From Erinaceus europaeus (lineage: Eukaryota; Chordata; Mammalia; Eulipotyphla; Erinaceidae), in contig NC_080164.1 of the NCBI RefSeq assembly GCF_950295315.1, positions 15,058,427 through 15,122,426 of the forward strand: DNA of 64,000 nt, in the 5' to 3' direction. The notes beneath the pieces were generated by a model that worked only from the letters and a program-made list of their open reading frames with translations, did not search any database and had not been told where the DNA came from. Position 1 is the first letter of the stretch, and the number at the start of each line of letters is the position of its first letter. A program made the translations under genes and the position numbers. Shown piece after piece: positions 11,050-23,249 of the stretch.

Positions 11050-11332
11050 TCGGGAGTAAGGCAGTAGCATAGCAGGTTACGTGCAGGTGTCACCAAGCAC
11101 AAGGACCGGCATAAGGAGCCCAGTTTGAGCCCCCGGCTCCCCACCTGCAGGGGAGTCGCTTCACAGGTGGTAAAGCAGGTCTGCAGGTGTCTATCTTTCT
11201 CCCCCCCCCTTTGTCTTCCCCTCCTCTCTCCATTTCTCTCTGTCCTATCCAACAATGATGGCATCAATAACAACAACAATAACTACCACAACAATAAAAA
11301 ACAACAAAGGCAACAAAAAAGGGAAAAAATTA
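11050..11332 (+). mobile_element. SINE-A (short), diverged
   Basis: Head CGGGAGTAAGGCAGTAGC and a B box decayed to GTTTGAGCCCC, so it is unlikely to be transcribed by Pol III. Confidence 0.85.
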
Positions 11333-11469
11333 TTTCTAGGGTAGATTTAAAAGAAAAAACCAAGTCTTTGAATAATGCCTTTTTATTAGTAGGACAGTTT
11401 TAAAGACTTTACACAGAATTTTCTGTTACAAAAACAATCAAAAAACACTTTGAGAAAATCTGAGGGTCA

Positions 11470-11750
11470 GGGAGTCGGGCGGTAGCGCAGCGGGTTAAGA
11501 GTAGGTGGCACAAAGCACAAGGACCAGCTGGAGCCCTCGGCTCCCCACCTGTAGGGGAGTCGTTTCACAAGCACTGAAGCAGGTCTGCAGGTGTCTGTCT
11601 TTCTCTCCCCCTCTCTGTCTTCCCCTCCTTTCTCCACATCTCTCTGTCCTAACAACGATGACATCAATAACAATAATAACTACAGCAATGAAAAACAAGG
11701 GCAACAAAGGGAATAAATAAATAAATATTTAGAAAGAAAGAAAGAAGAGG
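11470..11750 (+). mobile_element. SINE-A (short) with internal deletion and duplication flanks
   Basis: The head is intact, but GGACCAGCTGGAGCCC lacks the B-box region. AAATCTGAGGGTCA on the left repeats as AAATCTGAGGGCCA on the right. Confidence 0.88.
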
Positions 11751-11756
11751 AAATCT

Positions 11757-11895
11757 GAGGGCCAGAGAAAGAGCTCACTGGGAGAGTGTGCTGCTTTGCC
11801 ATGTGCTCAGCCTGGGTCAGGCCTGGCCCCCACCATGTGGAAGGAAGTACTCTCCAGATCATACTTTCTTGGGGAAAAAAAGGGAAAGAAAAAGG
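11757..11895 (+). mobile_element. SINE-C, diverged
   Basis: GGGCCAGAGAAAGAGCTCAC, GAGTGTGCTGCTTTGCC and an A-rich end. Confidence 0.5.
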
Positions 11896-12204
11896 CCTGA
11901 GACTTTATATAATCAGTGGACTAAGACAGTATGATGTCTTCAGTATTTTCATTAATTCATTGCTTGAACTTCATCTCTTTGTCATTACTTTTTATTCCTA
12001 GCCATAACAGGAGATTGAACAAACGTTTATAACAGAGGTATAGAGACAAAAACTCTTCTTTAGGCCTGGGATAACTACTCTCAGAATTTCGGTTCTTGAC
12101 TCTGTTGGTTCAGACATAATTGTATTTTCTACATGTTTCAGGAAATCTTTGCTAGCCATTGGTCTGAAATATCTGGTTCTTAACAACAACAACAAAAAAA
12201 AAAT

Positions 12205-13060
12205 TAAAGAGGCATTCAAAGAACCAGAATATGGTCCATACATGATGAACTACAACCAACAGAAGCTCTTTAAGGAGGCCTGGAAGTTGTAGCTATTAAA
12301 CAGAAACCAAAATGTAGATGTCTGACTTCATCGAAATACAAACACTTGCTCATCAAGAGACACTGAGGAAAATGAAATGATAAATCACAGAATGAAAAAA
12401 AAAGATGTTTGCAAATCATATCTTACACGGGTCTAGTTATGCAAAGATAAGGACTTATGCTACAACAATACAAAAACTAATAATAATCCAATTAAAAGGA
12501 GCAAAGAACCTGAATAAACATTTCTCCAAAGTAGTTGCCCAAAAGACCACTAAATACATGAAAAGATAACTCATTGTCATTTGTGAGTAGAGGAATGTAA
12601 ACCAGACCAAATGAATACCATTTCACACCTACTGGGATGGCCGTAATTAAAATAAAGTTGAAAAATAAAACAACAGTTGCATGAATGGACCAGTGGACTA
12701 GCTCAGACACATAGGGCGCTGCTTTAGCACGTGAACAGCCCAGACTGAGCCCGCCCTCGCTGGACTGAAGGGAGTTGGGTGCTGTGGCCTCTTTCACTCT
12801 TTTCTCTGTCTATCTGGAGGAGACCACAGAAAAAAAGAAAACACTTATACAAAAATATTGTTTGCTGATGCCCACAACTGCATTATTAGTAAGTAGCCCA
12901 CAGTTGGACAAACCTGAATGACCACCAGCTGGTGAATGAATAAACCAAAACTGGCATATCCTCACAGAGAACAATCAGCTGTAAAAAGTGTAAAGAAAAA
13001 ACATGTCTCCACATTCAAAAGACAAAACTGAAGTCGTCTTGTAAAGAACCCTTGGTGTTT
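12205..13060 (+). mobile_element. Ancient L1 ORF2 3' region
   Basis: CAAATCATATCTTACACGGG, TTCACACCTACTGGGATGGC and CACAGTTGGACAAACCTGAA follow the L1 ORF2 C-terminal order on the + strand. Stops interrupt every frame. A SINE-C-like insert sits at 12688-12833. Confidence 0.8.
12688..12833 (+). mobile_element. SINE-C-like insert in L1
   Basis: GACCAGTGGACTAGCTCAG, GGGCGCTGCTTTAGCACG and CTTTTCTCTGTCTATC split the L1 between matching L1 blocks. Confidence 0.55.
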
Positions 13061-13908
13061 GAGGATCCAGCTTAAGAAATAACTTTTTCTGACAGCTATG
13101 ACTTTTCCCGTGGAATATTTTCACCTTGTGGATGATTCTCCCTTAGGCTCCTCTCATTATATCCTTGCTTCTTTGTGCTAATTGTCTGACAAGCAGTTTT
13201 ACTTATACTTTCATGGTTGTTTACTAACGGATTGCTACTGATTTTTTCAGTTCTCAGCTAAGTCTGGGAAATACGCAAAAAGTTTCTTGTGGAGAACTGA
13301 AATGCAAAGCACTGACCTATTTCTTCATCCTCACCTCTTTGGTTTAGTTTGGTCCACTTTCACAGAGATAGATGTGGTTTCTAGTTCCTAAAACTGCTCT
13401 CTAGAGATTCTAAGAGATTGAGAGTATAACTTAGCTACTGCTTTGCCTTTTTTTTTTTTTTTTTAATCAGTGGAGTACGTTTACTTAGAAACCTTAGCTC
13501 TCTTTCAAAGGTAATATGCAAATTGGTTTCCTGAAATCAGCATTTCTTTTCTTAATGAACCTTATTTCAGAACTCTTACTGACAAATAAAAGTCCATCTC
13601 ACAAATAGAATTGCTGTAATAGCTTTTACTCACCAGAGATTTTAACTCCACTCTCAGCTTAATGTGTTTTGTAAGCAGAAGGCCAGTAACATCAGAATCA
13701 CATGGTCAGCAAGCCACTGGTGACCCTTTCTGAGCTCCTTGACAGTCGGCCCTTTCTCCGGTAGGCCAGCCTGTCTGGCTGCCGTGGGACTGGTGTTCAC
13801 TGTGTCCTGAGTGCTAGAATCTCAGACCAGACCAGAACAAAACAGTAGAGTCAAGTGAAGGCAGCAAAGTGTGGAGAATATCACTTTAAATGTGTTATTT
13901 AGGGTATT

Positions 13909-14070
13909 TGTTTTTTAAATATATATTTATTAGTGGGGTAGATGGAGCCAGAGAGAGATACACAGAGATAGAAATAGATACTACAGCACTGCTGGGGATT
14001 GAACCTGGAGTCTCAGAGCCTCAGGCATGGAAGTCTTTTGCATAAACCACTATGCTATCTCTCCTGGCCA
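13909..14070 (-). mobile_element. SINE-C
   Basis: GGGGATTGAACCTGGAGTC, CAGAGCCTCAGGCATGGAAG and CACTATGCTATCTCTCCTGG, inverted. Confidence 0.72.
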
Positions 14071-14743
14071 CTGCACCGGGTCTTGTTTCTCTAGCATGAG
14101 CTGTGCAGGTTTCTTCTCCAAAAAGAATAGAACGTCCCCCTTTCAAAATTTGCAGAAATTTTCTCCAATTTCTAGATCAAGAAGAATATTTCCCCCATTG
14201 AAAACAAAGGAACAGAGATCAGGAAAATCCAATTTCTCAATTAAAGAATTCAAAAACAATAGGAAAGATTCCAGAAACTATTTAACCATAAAACCTTAAA
14301 TTTATTTGAAATGTTATTTGAGCCCCCATGTCTTATAGATGTTCTGTTAGGTGTTGAATGTATAATGGAAAGATACGGTAACTGGTTTTGAATTCACAGT
14401 CTAGAAGAAGAGACAAATTAGAGAATCGTGGCGCTTTATAGTAAGACTATATGTCTAGGGATATATGGAACGTGTAGCATACTGGTGCCCGTGATTGTAC
14501 CCATAGAAAATAGGTCGATTCCCAGATGCATGTAGCTTAGTATTTTTGGAGAAAAAGGCAGCGGGCAGCTTAGGGAACGAGCATTAAGCTTAAAATTTTT
14601 TTTAAAAAAAAGTCAGTAAATTCTGGTCCCTCTCCCTCCTGCCCACCCCCTGGGCCAAGATTCATCATTTTATCCTATTTAACTTGTTGAAAAAGGTTAG
14701 AGTTGGTGCTTCTTCATTGCTACAAATATTGGAAGATCAGGGG

Positions 14744-15545
14744 TCGGGTGGTAGCACAGTGGGTTAAGCGCATGTGGCACTAAGTGCAAGGACCAGCGTA
14801 AAGATCCTGGTTCAAGCCCCCGAGTCCCCACTAGCAGGGGGGTCGCTTCACAAACGGTGAAGCAGGTCTGCAGGTGTCTATTTTTCTCTCCCCCTCTCTT
14901 TCTCCATTTCTCTCTGTCTTATCCAACAATAACATCAGTGGCAACTGCTGGGATAGCCTGAGGGTGCTTCTTGCCAAGCAAGTGCTTTCTGGGTTGGAGA
15001 GAACTCAACTGGAGCCAACCTAGGCTGCTGCATGGGAGAGGGATCAGGAACTGGTGCGGAGCTAACCTCATAGGAGATACACTCTGGAACTCTCAGAGCT
15101 GGAAAGCAATTCCAAGTGTGTCTACTCAGAAAAGCAGCTTGTATATATACCCACCAAGTAGGGTGGAAACAGGATGTGACGTAGAGAGGGTGGAGCGAAA
15201 AAAGACTGGTGGAAATCAGGGTGTGACAAGGAGAGGGGGTGGAGCAAAAAGGGTATGAACCAGCGGGATTAAACCAATGCCCTGGAGGCAGGGTGGTGTT
15301 TAGTTAACAGTGGTTTATGTAAATAGACCGCAGCTTTAAGTGGGATCAAACCAGTGCCCTGCAGGCATGCCCGTGCTTAGTTAAGCAGGATTAGAGACAG
15401 AGGCTTTAAGCCGGGGGAGCTGGCATACTACTCAACAGGCAACAATAACAACAAGGACGACAAAAAATGGGGGAAAAAATAGCCTTCAGGAGCAGTGGAT
15501 TCATAGTGCAGGCACCAAGCCCCAGCAGTAATAACCCTGGAGGCT
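14744..15545 (+). mobile_element. SINE-A (long), split by a solo LTR
   Basis: Head and middle at 14744-14945. The 3' module (CAACAATAACAACAAGG, CAGGAGCAGTGGATTC, CCCCAGCAGTAATAACCC) resumes at 15438. The LTR between them carries a 6-bp duplication, so the SINE is older than the LTR. Confidence 0.88.
14946..15437 (-). mobile_element. Solo LTR, class II-like, variant R-U5
   Basis: Begins TG and ends CA and is flanked by GGCAAC at 14940-14945 and 15438-15443, a 6-bp duplication typical of class II (beta-like) endogenous retroviruses. 15150-15437 is homologous to the U3 of the provirus at 44185 (CCAAGTAGGGTGGAAACAGG, GGGGGAGCTGGCATACTA). A reverse-strand TATA (GTATATATAC at 15141-15150) ends U3. 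The remaining 200 bp is unrelated to the other LTRs here and lacks an obvious reverse-strand AATAAA. Confidence 0.88.
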
Positions 15546-16630
15546 GAAACAAGAAAAAAATACAGGATGATCTCACTTTTTATATTCCCATTTTATTCTA
15601 TTTCCCTCTGTGAAACTACACGTCAGTGGCTCCTTCTGTTAATTTAGTTAACCTCGTTTAAGCTTCTGAGAATGTCCACAGGTAGCAGTTTTATTCCTTA
15701 CAGTAACATATCGTTTAGCTGGCCATCTTTGTTTTGTGTTAGGGTTTCAGAATGCATGCTGGCAAAATCTCTCACCCTCACCTGCTCCAGGTCTTGGCTC
15801 AGCCCCGCCCTCTCAGCCTTATTTGAACTAGCTGCTTGTACCCGTAACAGCTCCCACTTTCTAGAGGACTCGGTCACCTCCTTTCTGGTGTATTTATTGC
15901 CTCTCTGCCTCACAATAGAATGAAACTCTTTAACAACAATGCTCTGTCTACATTTTATTTATAGCTGTATTCCCAATACCTAGAATAGAGGCTAACATAG
16001 ATACAGTAGGAATTCAGTTAAGTATTTCTGCTAAATTATGTTGGGCTATCCACATACTGAGACCAATTAAAATTTTTCTAACTACTGTTTACATTTGCTG
16101 GGACCATGGGGAGTTACCCAAGATTTTACTTTAAAAGTCTTTTCTTGGATCTGAAACTGAAATTAAAATGGAACCTACATGTGTGTTTATAGAGGTTATG
16201 TGTAGTATATGGAGTATATACTGTGATTATATACAATAACCATCTCTGTATGATAATGAATATATATATATTCTATAAACACTTGCTACACCAATTCTGT
16301 AATAAGTACATAGTAGGTGTAAGCTGATACAGACTTTGTATGTTCTGCTTCAGGAAGCTGAATATTGTCCTCTGGACACCAAGGAGTTACTGGAGGGTTG
16401 TAAGCAAGAAGCTGGCATGATCAGACCTAGGTTTTTGGTTGCCTACTCTAGCAGTTCAGAGAGACCAGCTGGGAAGCTATTTTAGTAGTCCAGCAAGAGA
16501 TGATGAGAGAGTCGTATGAGGAAGGGACAGATTTGAGAAATGCTTGTGAAATGAAAATTGACAAATCTCAGTGTGTGCTTGTATGTGGAACATGAAAAAA
16601 GAGGCTTAACTATTCCCACTGTAGTGATCT

Positions 16631-16778
16631 GGGGGGTGGCACAATGGGTAAAGCATTGGACTCTCATGCATAGGTCCTGAGTTCAATCCCCAGCAGTACA
16701 TGTACCAGATTGATGTCTGGTTCTTTCTCTGTCTCCTCCTATATTTCTCATTAATAAATTAGCAAAATCTTAAAGAAA
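16631..16778 (+). mobile_element. SINE-C
   Basis: GGGGGGTGGCACAATGGG, GTTCAATCCCCAGCAG and TTTCTCATTAATAAATTAGC, the best-preserved sense copy of this group. Confidence 0.75.
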
Positions 16779-17198
16779 ATATTTCCCCCATACCAGCTTA
16801 GAGAAAACACACGCTCATGCGCGTGTGAGTGAGGAAATAATACATTCATGTTGAAAAATTGAATTTGGCTTCCAAGTGCAGATACTTGGTGAGGAATTGG
16901 ATTATGAATCTGAGACCCAGGGGATCTGACTTACCAGAGCAGTCAGTATGAGAATGTGTCTCATATGAGGATAAAAACTGTCCTGGGACACTAGAACCAT
17001 GTGGAATCATAACCACCAGGAAGAAGAACTGTGCAGAAAGTGTGAAGAGAAGCATGCTCGTTCTAACAGTACCTCATATCACAGGATCGAAACATTATAA
17101 TCCCTGTTCATTTTCTTTTAACTTTCATCACAGTTCAAGAGTGATGTTGACGTTTTATTTTATTTATGTCCCTGATTCCTAGAAGTCAGGAATATCTG

Positions 17199-17401
17199 TT
17201 TTACTGTTTTTATTTTGGATAGAGACAGAAAGAAATTGAGAGGTAAAGCAAAGGAAGGAAGGGGAGAAAGGAAGAAAGACCTACAGCACTACTCCTTCAG
17301 TAATGAAGCTTTCCCCCTGCATGTGGGAACTGGGGGCTTGAACCTGGGTCTTTGTGCACTGTAATGTATACGCTCAGTCAGGTGCGTCACCATCCAGCCC
17401 C
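17199..17401 (-). mobile_element. SINE-B
   Basis: TTTTGGATAGAGACAG, CCCCCTGCATGTGGGAACTG and CACCATCCAGCCCC, inverted. Confidence 0.83.
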
Positions 17402-17420
17402 TGTTAGACTGTCTTCCACT

Positions 17421-17545
17421 AGCAGGGAGGTGGCTCAACAGATAAGAGTACAGGACCTTTATGTGTTAGGACCCTAGGTTCTATTCTTGGCACTGAAATT
17501 GGCCTATCTGTCTTATAAAAATGAATCTTTAAAAAAAAAGAAAAA
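17421..17545 (+). mobile_element. SINE-C, diverged
   Basis: AGCAGGGAGGTGGCTCAACA, GGTTCTATTCTTGGCAC and AATGAATCTTTAAAAAAA. Confidence 0.55.
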
Positions 17546-18343
17546 GAAAACTTATCTTGTTGTTCACTGATTTGCTGCGGTACCTAAATTATAATAGATT
17601 TCTATTTCATTTGTTAAGTAAATGAAGGGTGCATGGGGTTACGGAAGCCAGTGGATGGCAATGTTTCCAGAAGAAAACTGTTTCAAATGCTGCTCCAAGC
17701 AGTCCAGTGAGATAATAAGAATCTCAGCATACAGTGAGTACTCGTGAACAAAGAAATGAGACCATGTCTGTATGATTTACCAGTGAGGAGATACAGATGA
17801 GTTAGTTACCCACTGAGTGAACACTTCCCCACATGACACTCTCTGACTAAGGGGAGAGAATCGCAGTAGCACTAGGAACTCAGAGTACACTGTTCTCACG
17901 GCTTATTTGATCCAGTCCTTGGCATAGAGCTGTAGGTAGGGGCGTAGAGTCATTATCCCATGTTATGGATGAGGATATAGATTGTGGATTAGAACCAAGA
18001 ACAGGCAGATAGTGGTTCAGTGGTTAAGCTAGGACTTGAATGAAGCCTTTGTGTTCCTCAAGTCTGTGACTTCAGCCATCAGAGAAGTGATTGTTTAGAA
18101 ATGACATTTGGGCAAGAATGATTCTGCTTCTGTTTGTAGGACAGGTTAAAGGGGAGTGCTGGAATTGAAAGGGGGTGGGTGAAGGAGCTTGCATTTTTCT
18201 AGAATAAGGTCTTTGGGTCCAAGCCAAGATCGTATTGGAGATTGTAAAAAGAGATGATCTAAGATTCCTTGGTAAGGAAGAATTCCCACAGCATGGATGC
18301 CAAGTAGAAATTAAAGCTCAAAGAGAAAAATATGAAATAAATT

Positions 18344-18540
18344 AGGGGCCAGGCAGTGGCGTGCCTGGTTAAGCGCACACATCACAGTGTGCGAGAACCC
18401 AGGTTCAAGCCCCTGGTCCCCACCTGCAGGGAGAAAGCTTCACAAACAGTGAAGCAGTGCTGCAGGTGTCTCTCCCTCTCTATCCCCCCCCCCTCTAAAT
18501 TTCTCTCTGTCTCTACCCAATAATAATAAAGTAAAATATA
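18344..18540 (+). mobile_element. SINE-B
   Basis: GGGGCCAGGCAGTGGCGTGC, B box GGTTCAAGCCC and CTACCCAATAATAATAAAG. Confidence 0.9.
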
Positions 18541-18554
18541 TATGAATAATTTGA

Positions 18555-18812
18555 GGGTCAGGGTTAAGTGCAAGTGGCATGAAGTGCAAGGACCGGGGTA
18601 AGGATCCTGGTTCGAGCCCTGGTTCCGCACCTGCAGGGCTGTCGCTTCACAGGCGGTGAAGCAGGTCTGCAGGTGTCTGTCTTTCTCTCCCCCTCTCTGT
18701 CTTCCCCTCCTCTCTCCATTTCTCTCTGTCCTGTCCAACAACGACGACAACAATAATAACTACAACAATAAAACAACAAGGGCAACAAAAGGGAAAATAA
18801 ATATATAAAAAT
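18555..18812 (+). mobile_element. SINE-A (short), 5' truncated
   Basis: Starts GGGTCAGGGTTAAGTGC, so the A-box region is lost; the rest is near consensus to GGGAAAATAAATATATAAAA. Confidence 0.87.
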
Positions 18813-19516
18813 GGAATAATTTAAGCATTACAATCATAGAAGTTGGAACTTTTCATGAACTATACTCTTATACAGAGAAATAAGAAATGTGTCTTTTTGG
18901 TTGGATGAAATAAATTCATGATTATAAGTTTAGGCATTATTTATATAGCAGAAAGGAGATATGGCACAATCTGTGGTATTAAGGAATATGTTTTAGAGAA
19001 AAAGGAGAAGAGGGAAGCACATTTATTCATATTGATTAGTTAAGGTATGTAGAAGGTACATGCAGTGCTGCCGTCATGTAATGATTGTAGAATTTAAGGA
19101 GAACTGTGCAGTACTTGAATTATTTAATAATACTAGAATTTAAGGGAAAATAGTGTTTTTTCCCATTGAACAAGAATTCTCTCTCTGTACAAGGCTAAGT
19201 TGTGTGAGAGGGCATGGAGGAGAAGTGGTGAATATAAGACCAGCATTTGGATTCCAAGTTGCATTGAAGACTCTACAGAGAACAGTTGTTGATGGGGTAG
19301 ATAAGAAAAGATCTTTAAGAGCTGTCACTGGTTGGCACAGCATGTGAGAGAAGACCTGGCCAGCGTGCCAGGGGGATGACTTTGTGTTCTCTGGCATCTG
19401 TACCAAGATCCTAACATAGACTAAACATTTGATCTCCGTGGCCTGATGACAATAAGCACGAGGCTGGGCGCACGGTACTCAAATCGGCACATATGACACG
19501 AAATCCAAATCTAGTT

Positions 19517-19544
19517 TGCACATTAGGTGCTAACCTAATGTGCA
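19517..19544. repeat. Perfect 12-bp inverted repeat (hairpin)
   Basis: TGCACATTAGGT, loop GCTA, ACCTAATGTGCA. It lies 458 bp before the start-codon exon. The function is unknown. Confidence 0.92.
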
Positions 19545-20001
19545 GAACTTATTTTCCTGTCAATGTAAAAGTCCCAATCCTTCTGGCTTCAAGTTTCTCT
19601 AAACCCTTCGCAGAGTCAAGTCTGAAGTTTATTAATATAAAAAATAATGCTGATTCCCAGTTATACATTTAGTTTTTGCATTTATATATGAAAGTGATTC
19701 TTTTTCCTCCAGGACAGGGGTGGGGAGTGGGGAACTCAGTCTGTATAACCAACTCAACAGTCGATTCACCCTGATGGGTACCTGTGATTTCATAAAGACT
19801 GGCTGATTTTTTTTTCCCCAACAGGTACAGAGAAGAAAATGCAAAAACACAAAGTATGTTTTTTGTTTAGGTGTGAACACTTTTATGATGGCTGTGATTA
19901 TTGAGAGAGGGCAGTGGAATGGAAGAGAACGCTTCCTTCTCCCCCACCCGGTGGGCAAGTTCTTCAGAGAGATGTTTCTTATCCTTGCCCTTCCTTTCTA
20001 G

Positions 20002-20106
20002 GTGTGAAGTTTTCAACATGAGTGGCCTCGGGGACAGTTCATCCGACCCTGCAAACCCAGACTCTCACAAAAGGAAAGGATCGCCATGTGACACGCTGGC
20101 ATCAAG
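20002..20106 (+). CDS. NCOA1: NCOA1 coding exon 1 (start codon, residues 1-30)
   Basis: The acceptor is TTCCTTTCTAG before 20002. Sixteen leader bases precede ATG at 20018, which has A at -3. The frame reads MSGLGDSSSDPANPDSHKRK and continues to Ala28-Ser29, which matches the SRC-1 amino terminus. The donor GTAGGGG follows 20106 and splits codon 30 (AG|C, Ser). The basic stretch HKRK at residues 17-20 begins the N-terminal basic region just before the bHLH domain. The start is chosen because it is the first in-frame ATG after an in-frame upstream stop and it matches the family. Confidence 0.97.
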
Positions 20107-21328
20107 GTAGGGGACACTCTTCCTTGGTCTCTGGCAGAGCTGCGGTATCATCTCCATGGCCACTTTTGAGCTTTGGTGTCACCTGCTTCAAGCTGGCTGG
20201 CCTCTGAGCTCGGCATGTTCTGTGCCTGACCCCTCTGCATTTCCTGCAGTCACATCTGTGCGCGCCAGGTGCCTCGTTAGCCACTGCCTTCTTAAAGGGG
20301 AGTCTGCTCCCCCCCCCACTACCCGTCCAGTCTCCCCTCCATGATCTGTCCCACATGCACTTTTGTGGCCCCCACGCATCACCTCAGGGTTCTAGCAGGA
20401 TGCGCAATTATATGTTTCACAAATCCCTGACTTCTCCTTTGCACTCAGCTGCTGCTTAGTAAAGACTTTCTCTCCTTGCTCACTATTTTGTCCCCAATTC
20501 CTGGCAGAAGTGTGGCTTATCCACATGAGGACAGAGTAAATCTTCGTTAAATGAGCAAATCAGTCTGGCACCTCCTTGACTACTATCAGAGAACATTTTG
20601 GAATTGATGGGACTAAGAATCATAGTGTTACGGAGCCACGATTTCAAAGAGGAGCTGTTCGCATGGGTAACGTGATCGCCTTAATGGTCTAAAAGAGATC
20701 TGTTTATTGCCGAGACCGATCAGCACCAGATAGAGAAGGGACCTCCACCAGATGAGAAGAGCAGCTTTGTTCCATTTATCCTCTAGGATGCAGAGCATCG
20801 TGTCTTAGCCTCCTCACTGCTCCCTTGCTGGTTGTGGGGAGCTGGCCCGTGTTATAAGGGACGACGTTTGGCAGTCTGGTTGGTTTCTTGGTCTCTATGC
20901 TAGATGCCGGCTACATCGTTGTATCAGCTGTGATGGCCAGTGTGACATGTCAACTGTGATAACCAAAAATATCCCCAGACATTCTCAGATGTCTCTGGGG
21001 ACAGAGAAAGCAGTGAGATCCTCATTTGAGAAAGCAGTTAAGGACTCTTCTGTGAGCAGAGCCAAGGATGACAAGTGTCAGGACTCGAGGCTGAGAAAGA
21101 AAAGGGGATTGTTTCTTTACAGCTTGTGAGAGCTGCCTTGGCGAGATAATAACCTGAGCGCTCACAATCCCCGCTCCAGATGCCAGGGAAAATGTCGGGA
21201 TCACGATGTAAACCAGACCTGTGTTGTCAAAGTCAATTTCTTGTTGGTATCTGTATTATGAAATCAGCCCTTCTTAAAGGAGAACTTAAAAATAAATAAA
21301 TAAATTCTATTTTACAATGGGTCTTTTA

Positions 21329-21452
21329 AGAAATATTTTATTTATTAATGAGAAAGGTAGGAGGAGAGAGAAAGAGAACAAGACAACACTGTGGTGCCTG
21401 TGCTTCATGCCTGAGAGTCCAGTGTTGTATCCATTGTACCAGATCCCAGGCC
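21329..21452 (-). mobile_element. SINE-C
   Basis: AAATATTTTATTTATTAATG, CATGCCTGAGAGTCCAG and TACCAGATCCCAGGCC, inverted. Confidence 0.65.
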
Positions 21453-23029
21453 ACAATGGATTTTTTTTTTTTTCTAATGGGGGGGTTTGAATCTAGAAAA
21501 GAATAGAAATTAGCAAAGTGTCTTATCCACCACATACTGCGGACTGTAAATGCACTTTTACTTACTTTCTTCTGTACAGTTTGAGGATTGTACTCAATCT
21601 GGAATGTGTCTTTGTGTATGAGGAAGTGTAGGGACTTACTTTTGTTTTCCCTCTCAATTCAAAGCTAGTGGTCGTGACCCTATTCTCTCTTTGCTTTTGT
21701 GCTGTTATCTTTCTCATAGATCAAGTTCCTGCATGGCTGGGAATCTGGTTCTGGTTTTTCTTTTTTTCACATTTGCCCTTTTAATCTAGCAGGGCAAGTC
21801 ATTTTTCCTTTTGAAAACTAAAAACACTTCAGAAGTGCTTTTCCTGTTCTTGGCCTTTGCTCTTGCATACAGAATTTAGAATGAGGTTTTTAAAAAGTTT
21901 TCCCTGAATAAAGTTCCTACAGATACTTGGATTGATGCCGTTTATTTTTATAGAGTAAGTAGGAGATAGTTGCCATGTCTGTGATCTAGACTCTTCTAGA
22001 GTGTTCTTATTAATGACTGATAAGACTTTGTGTGCACTTAAGTCTTCATTACTCTTACGTGAGTTTATCTTCTCTGTAGAGTGTTGCCTGTTTGTAGTTA
22101 CATATATTCCAGGGTACTATAGAAACTTTACTGCTTTTAGGAATGATGCCATTGTGTCTGTCTGACTTTGTTTGGCAGCTACTCATGTATAGGAATCCTA
22201 GTGATTCGAGAGTATTTATTGATCTCCTTCCTATCCATCCATTATCCTAGACTTTGTTTGAATGTCTTGTATGCTTATTCTCCTAGCTTTTATATTTGCA
22301 TAGCTGTATTATTTTACAAGTATTAAAAATTAGTTTCTCTCGCCTATTTTAAAGATAATTATCTTTGCATTCATGGTTTAAAATATTTTAAAAACTTCAT
22401 CTCCAGGCTTATGAGTTTCTCTTTTAATGAAGTGGTACTTCTGACATGATAAACTGAAAAATTATAATTTTGAAACTCAGTTTGTGCTTGAGTACCTACC
22501 AGCTTGTAATGTTTTTCTTGGTCTGTTATACATACTGACTTGCCAAATAATCAGTGGACTCATTAATCACAAAGGGCACATTTTAGACCTTGGGGTATTT
22601 ATTACCCACTATCTATAGAGGAACACTGGCAGGGGACTTCCTCAGTCGTTATTTAGTAGCGAGAGATAGTGTTATCTCATCCCCATTCCTAAATTCTTGT
22701 AGAAGAATAAGAATTAGTCTTTCTTTTTTTTTTCTTTTTATTTATTTTTTTTGTGATCAAAACTGGAGTAATTTTATTAGCAGAATAAGTCAAGATAATA
22801 TTAATATTGTACTGCTATCCAAAGAATAAAATCAATACCTATGATGCCATACTAATATAAATAAGTGAAAAGCAATAAATATTTCTTACTGAAGAAGTCC
22901 AGTTGTTAAATATAAAAGAGATAAGGAAAATAGAAAATCATCGTTAGAACAGCATAGCAAATATCTGTATGCAAACTCTATTTACGAATGCTAAAACTAG
23001 AGCAAAACTCAGAAATGGTATATTGCTTG

Positions 23030-23105
23030 TGGAGCAACTCCCTTGCAGGTGGAGAGCCGGGGGCTCGAACTGGCTGGGATCCTTACGCCAGTCCTTGCAC
23101 TTTGT
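23030..23105 (-). mobile_element. SINE-A head fragment
   Basis: Only GCAACTCCCTTGCAGGTGG to TTACGCCAGTCCTTGCAC is left; both ends are missing. A (TTTG)n run at 23105-23135 follows. Confidence 0.7.
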
Positions 23106-23249
23106 TTTTTTTGTTTGTTTGTTTGTTTGTTTTTTTAAACTTCGTTTCCAGCAGATGTTGTTGGAACTCAGTCCAGTAGCTACTTCTCTCTCAGTTGTCA
23201 TCTTGGCTTCGTCCCCTCTTTTTAAAAATTTTTTTAAATGTTTTGTTTA

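Larger units (their letters stand above)
8826..20001 (+). other. NCOA1 intron between the 5' UTR exon and the start-codon exon
   Basis: 11,176 bp. It holds a (CCTTCT)n tract beside the donor, many SINEs, an ancient L1 3' end (12.2-13.1 kb) and a solo LTR at 14946. I see no gene, RNA gene or recognised repeat in 9662-9790, 10000-10262, 11890-12200, 13060-13908, 14071-14743, 15545-16630, 16775-17198, 17545-18343 and 18813-20001, apart from a perfect hairpin at 19517. Confidence 0.7.
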
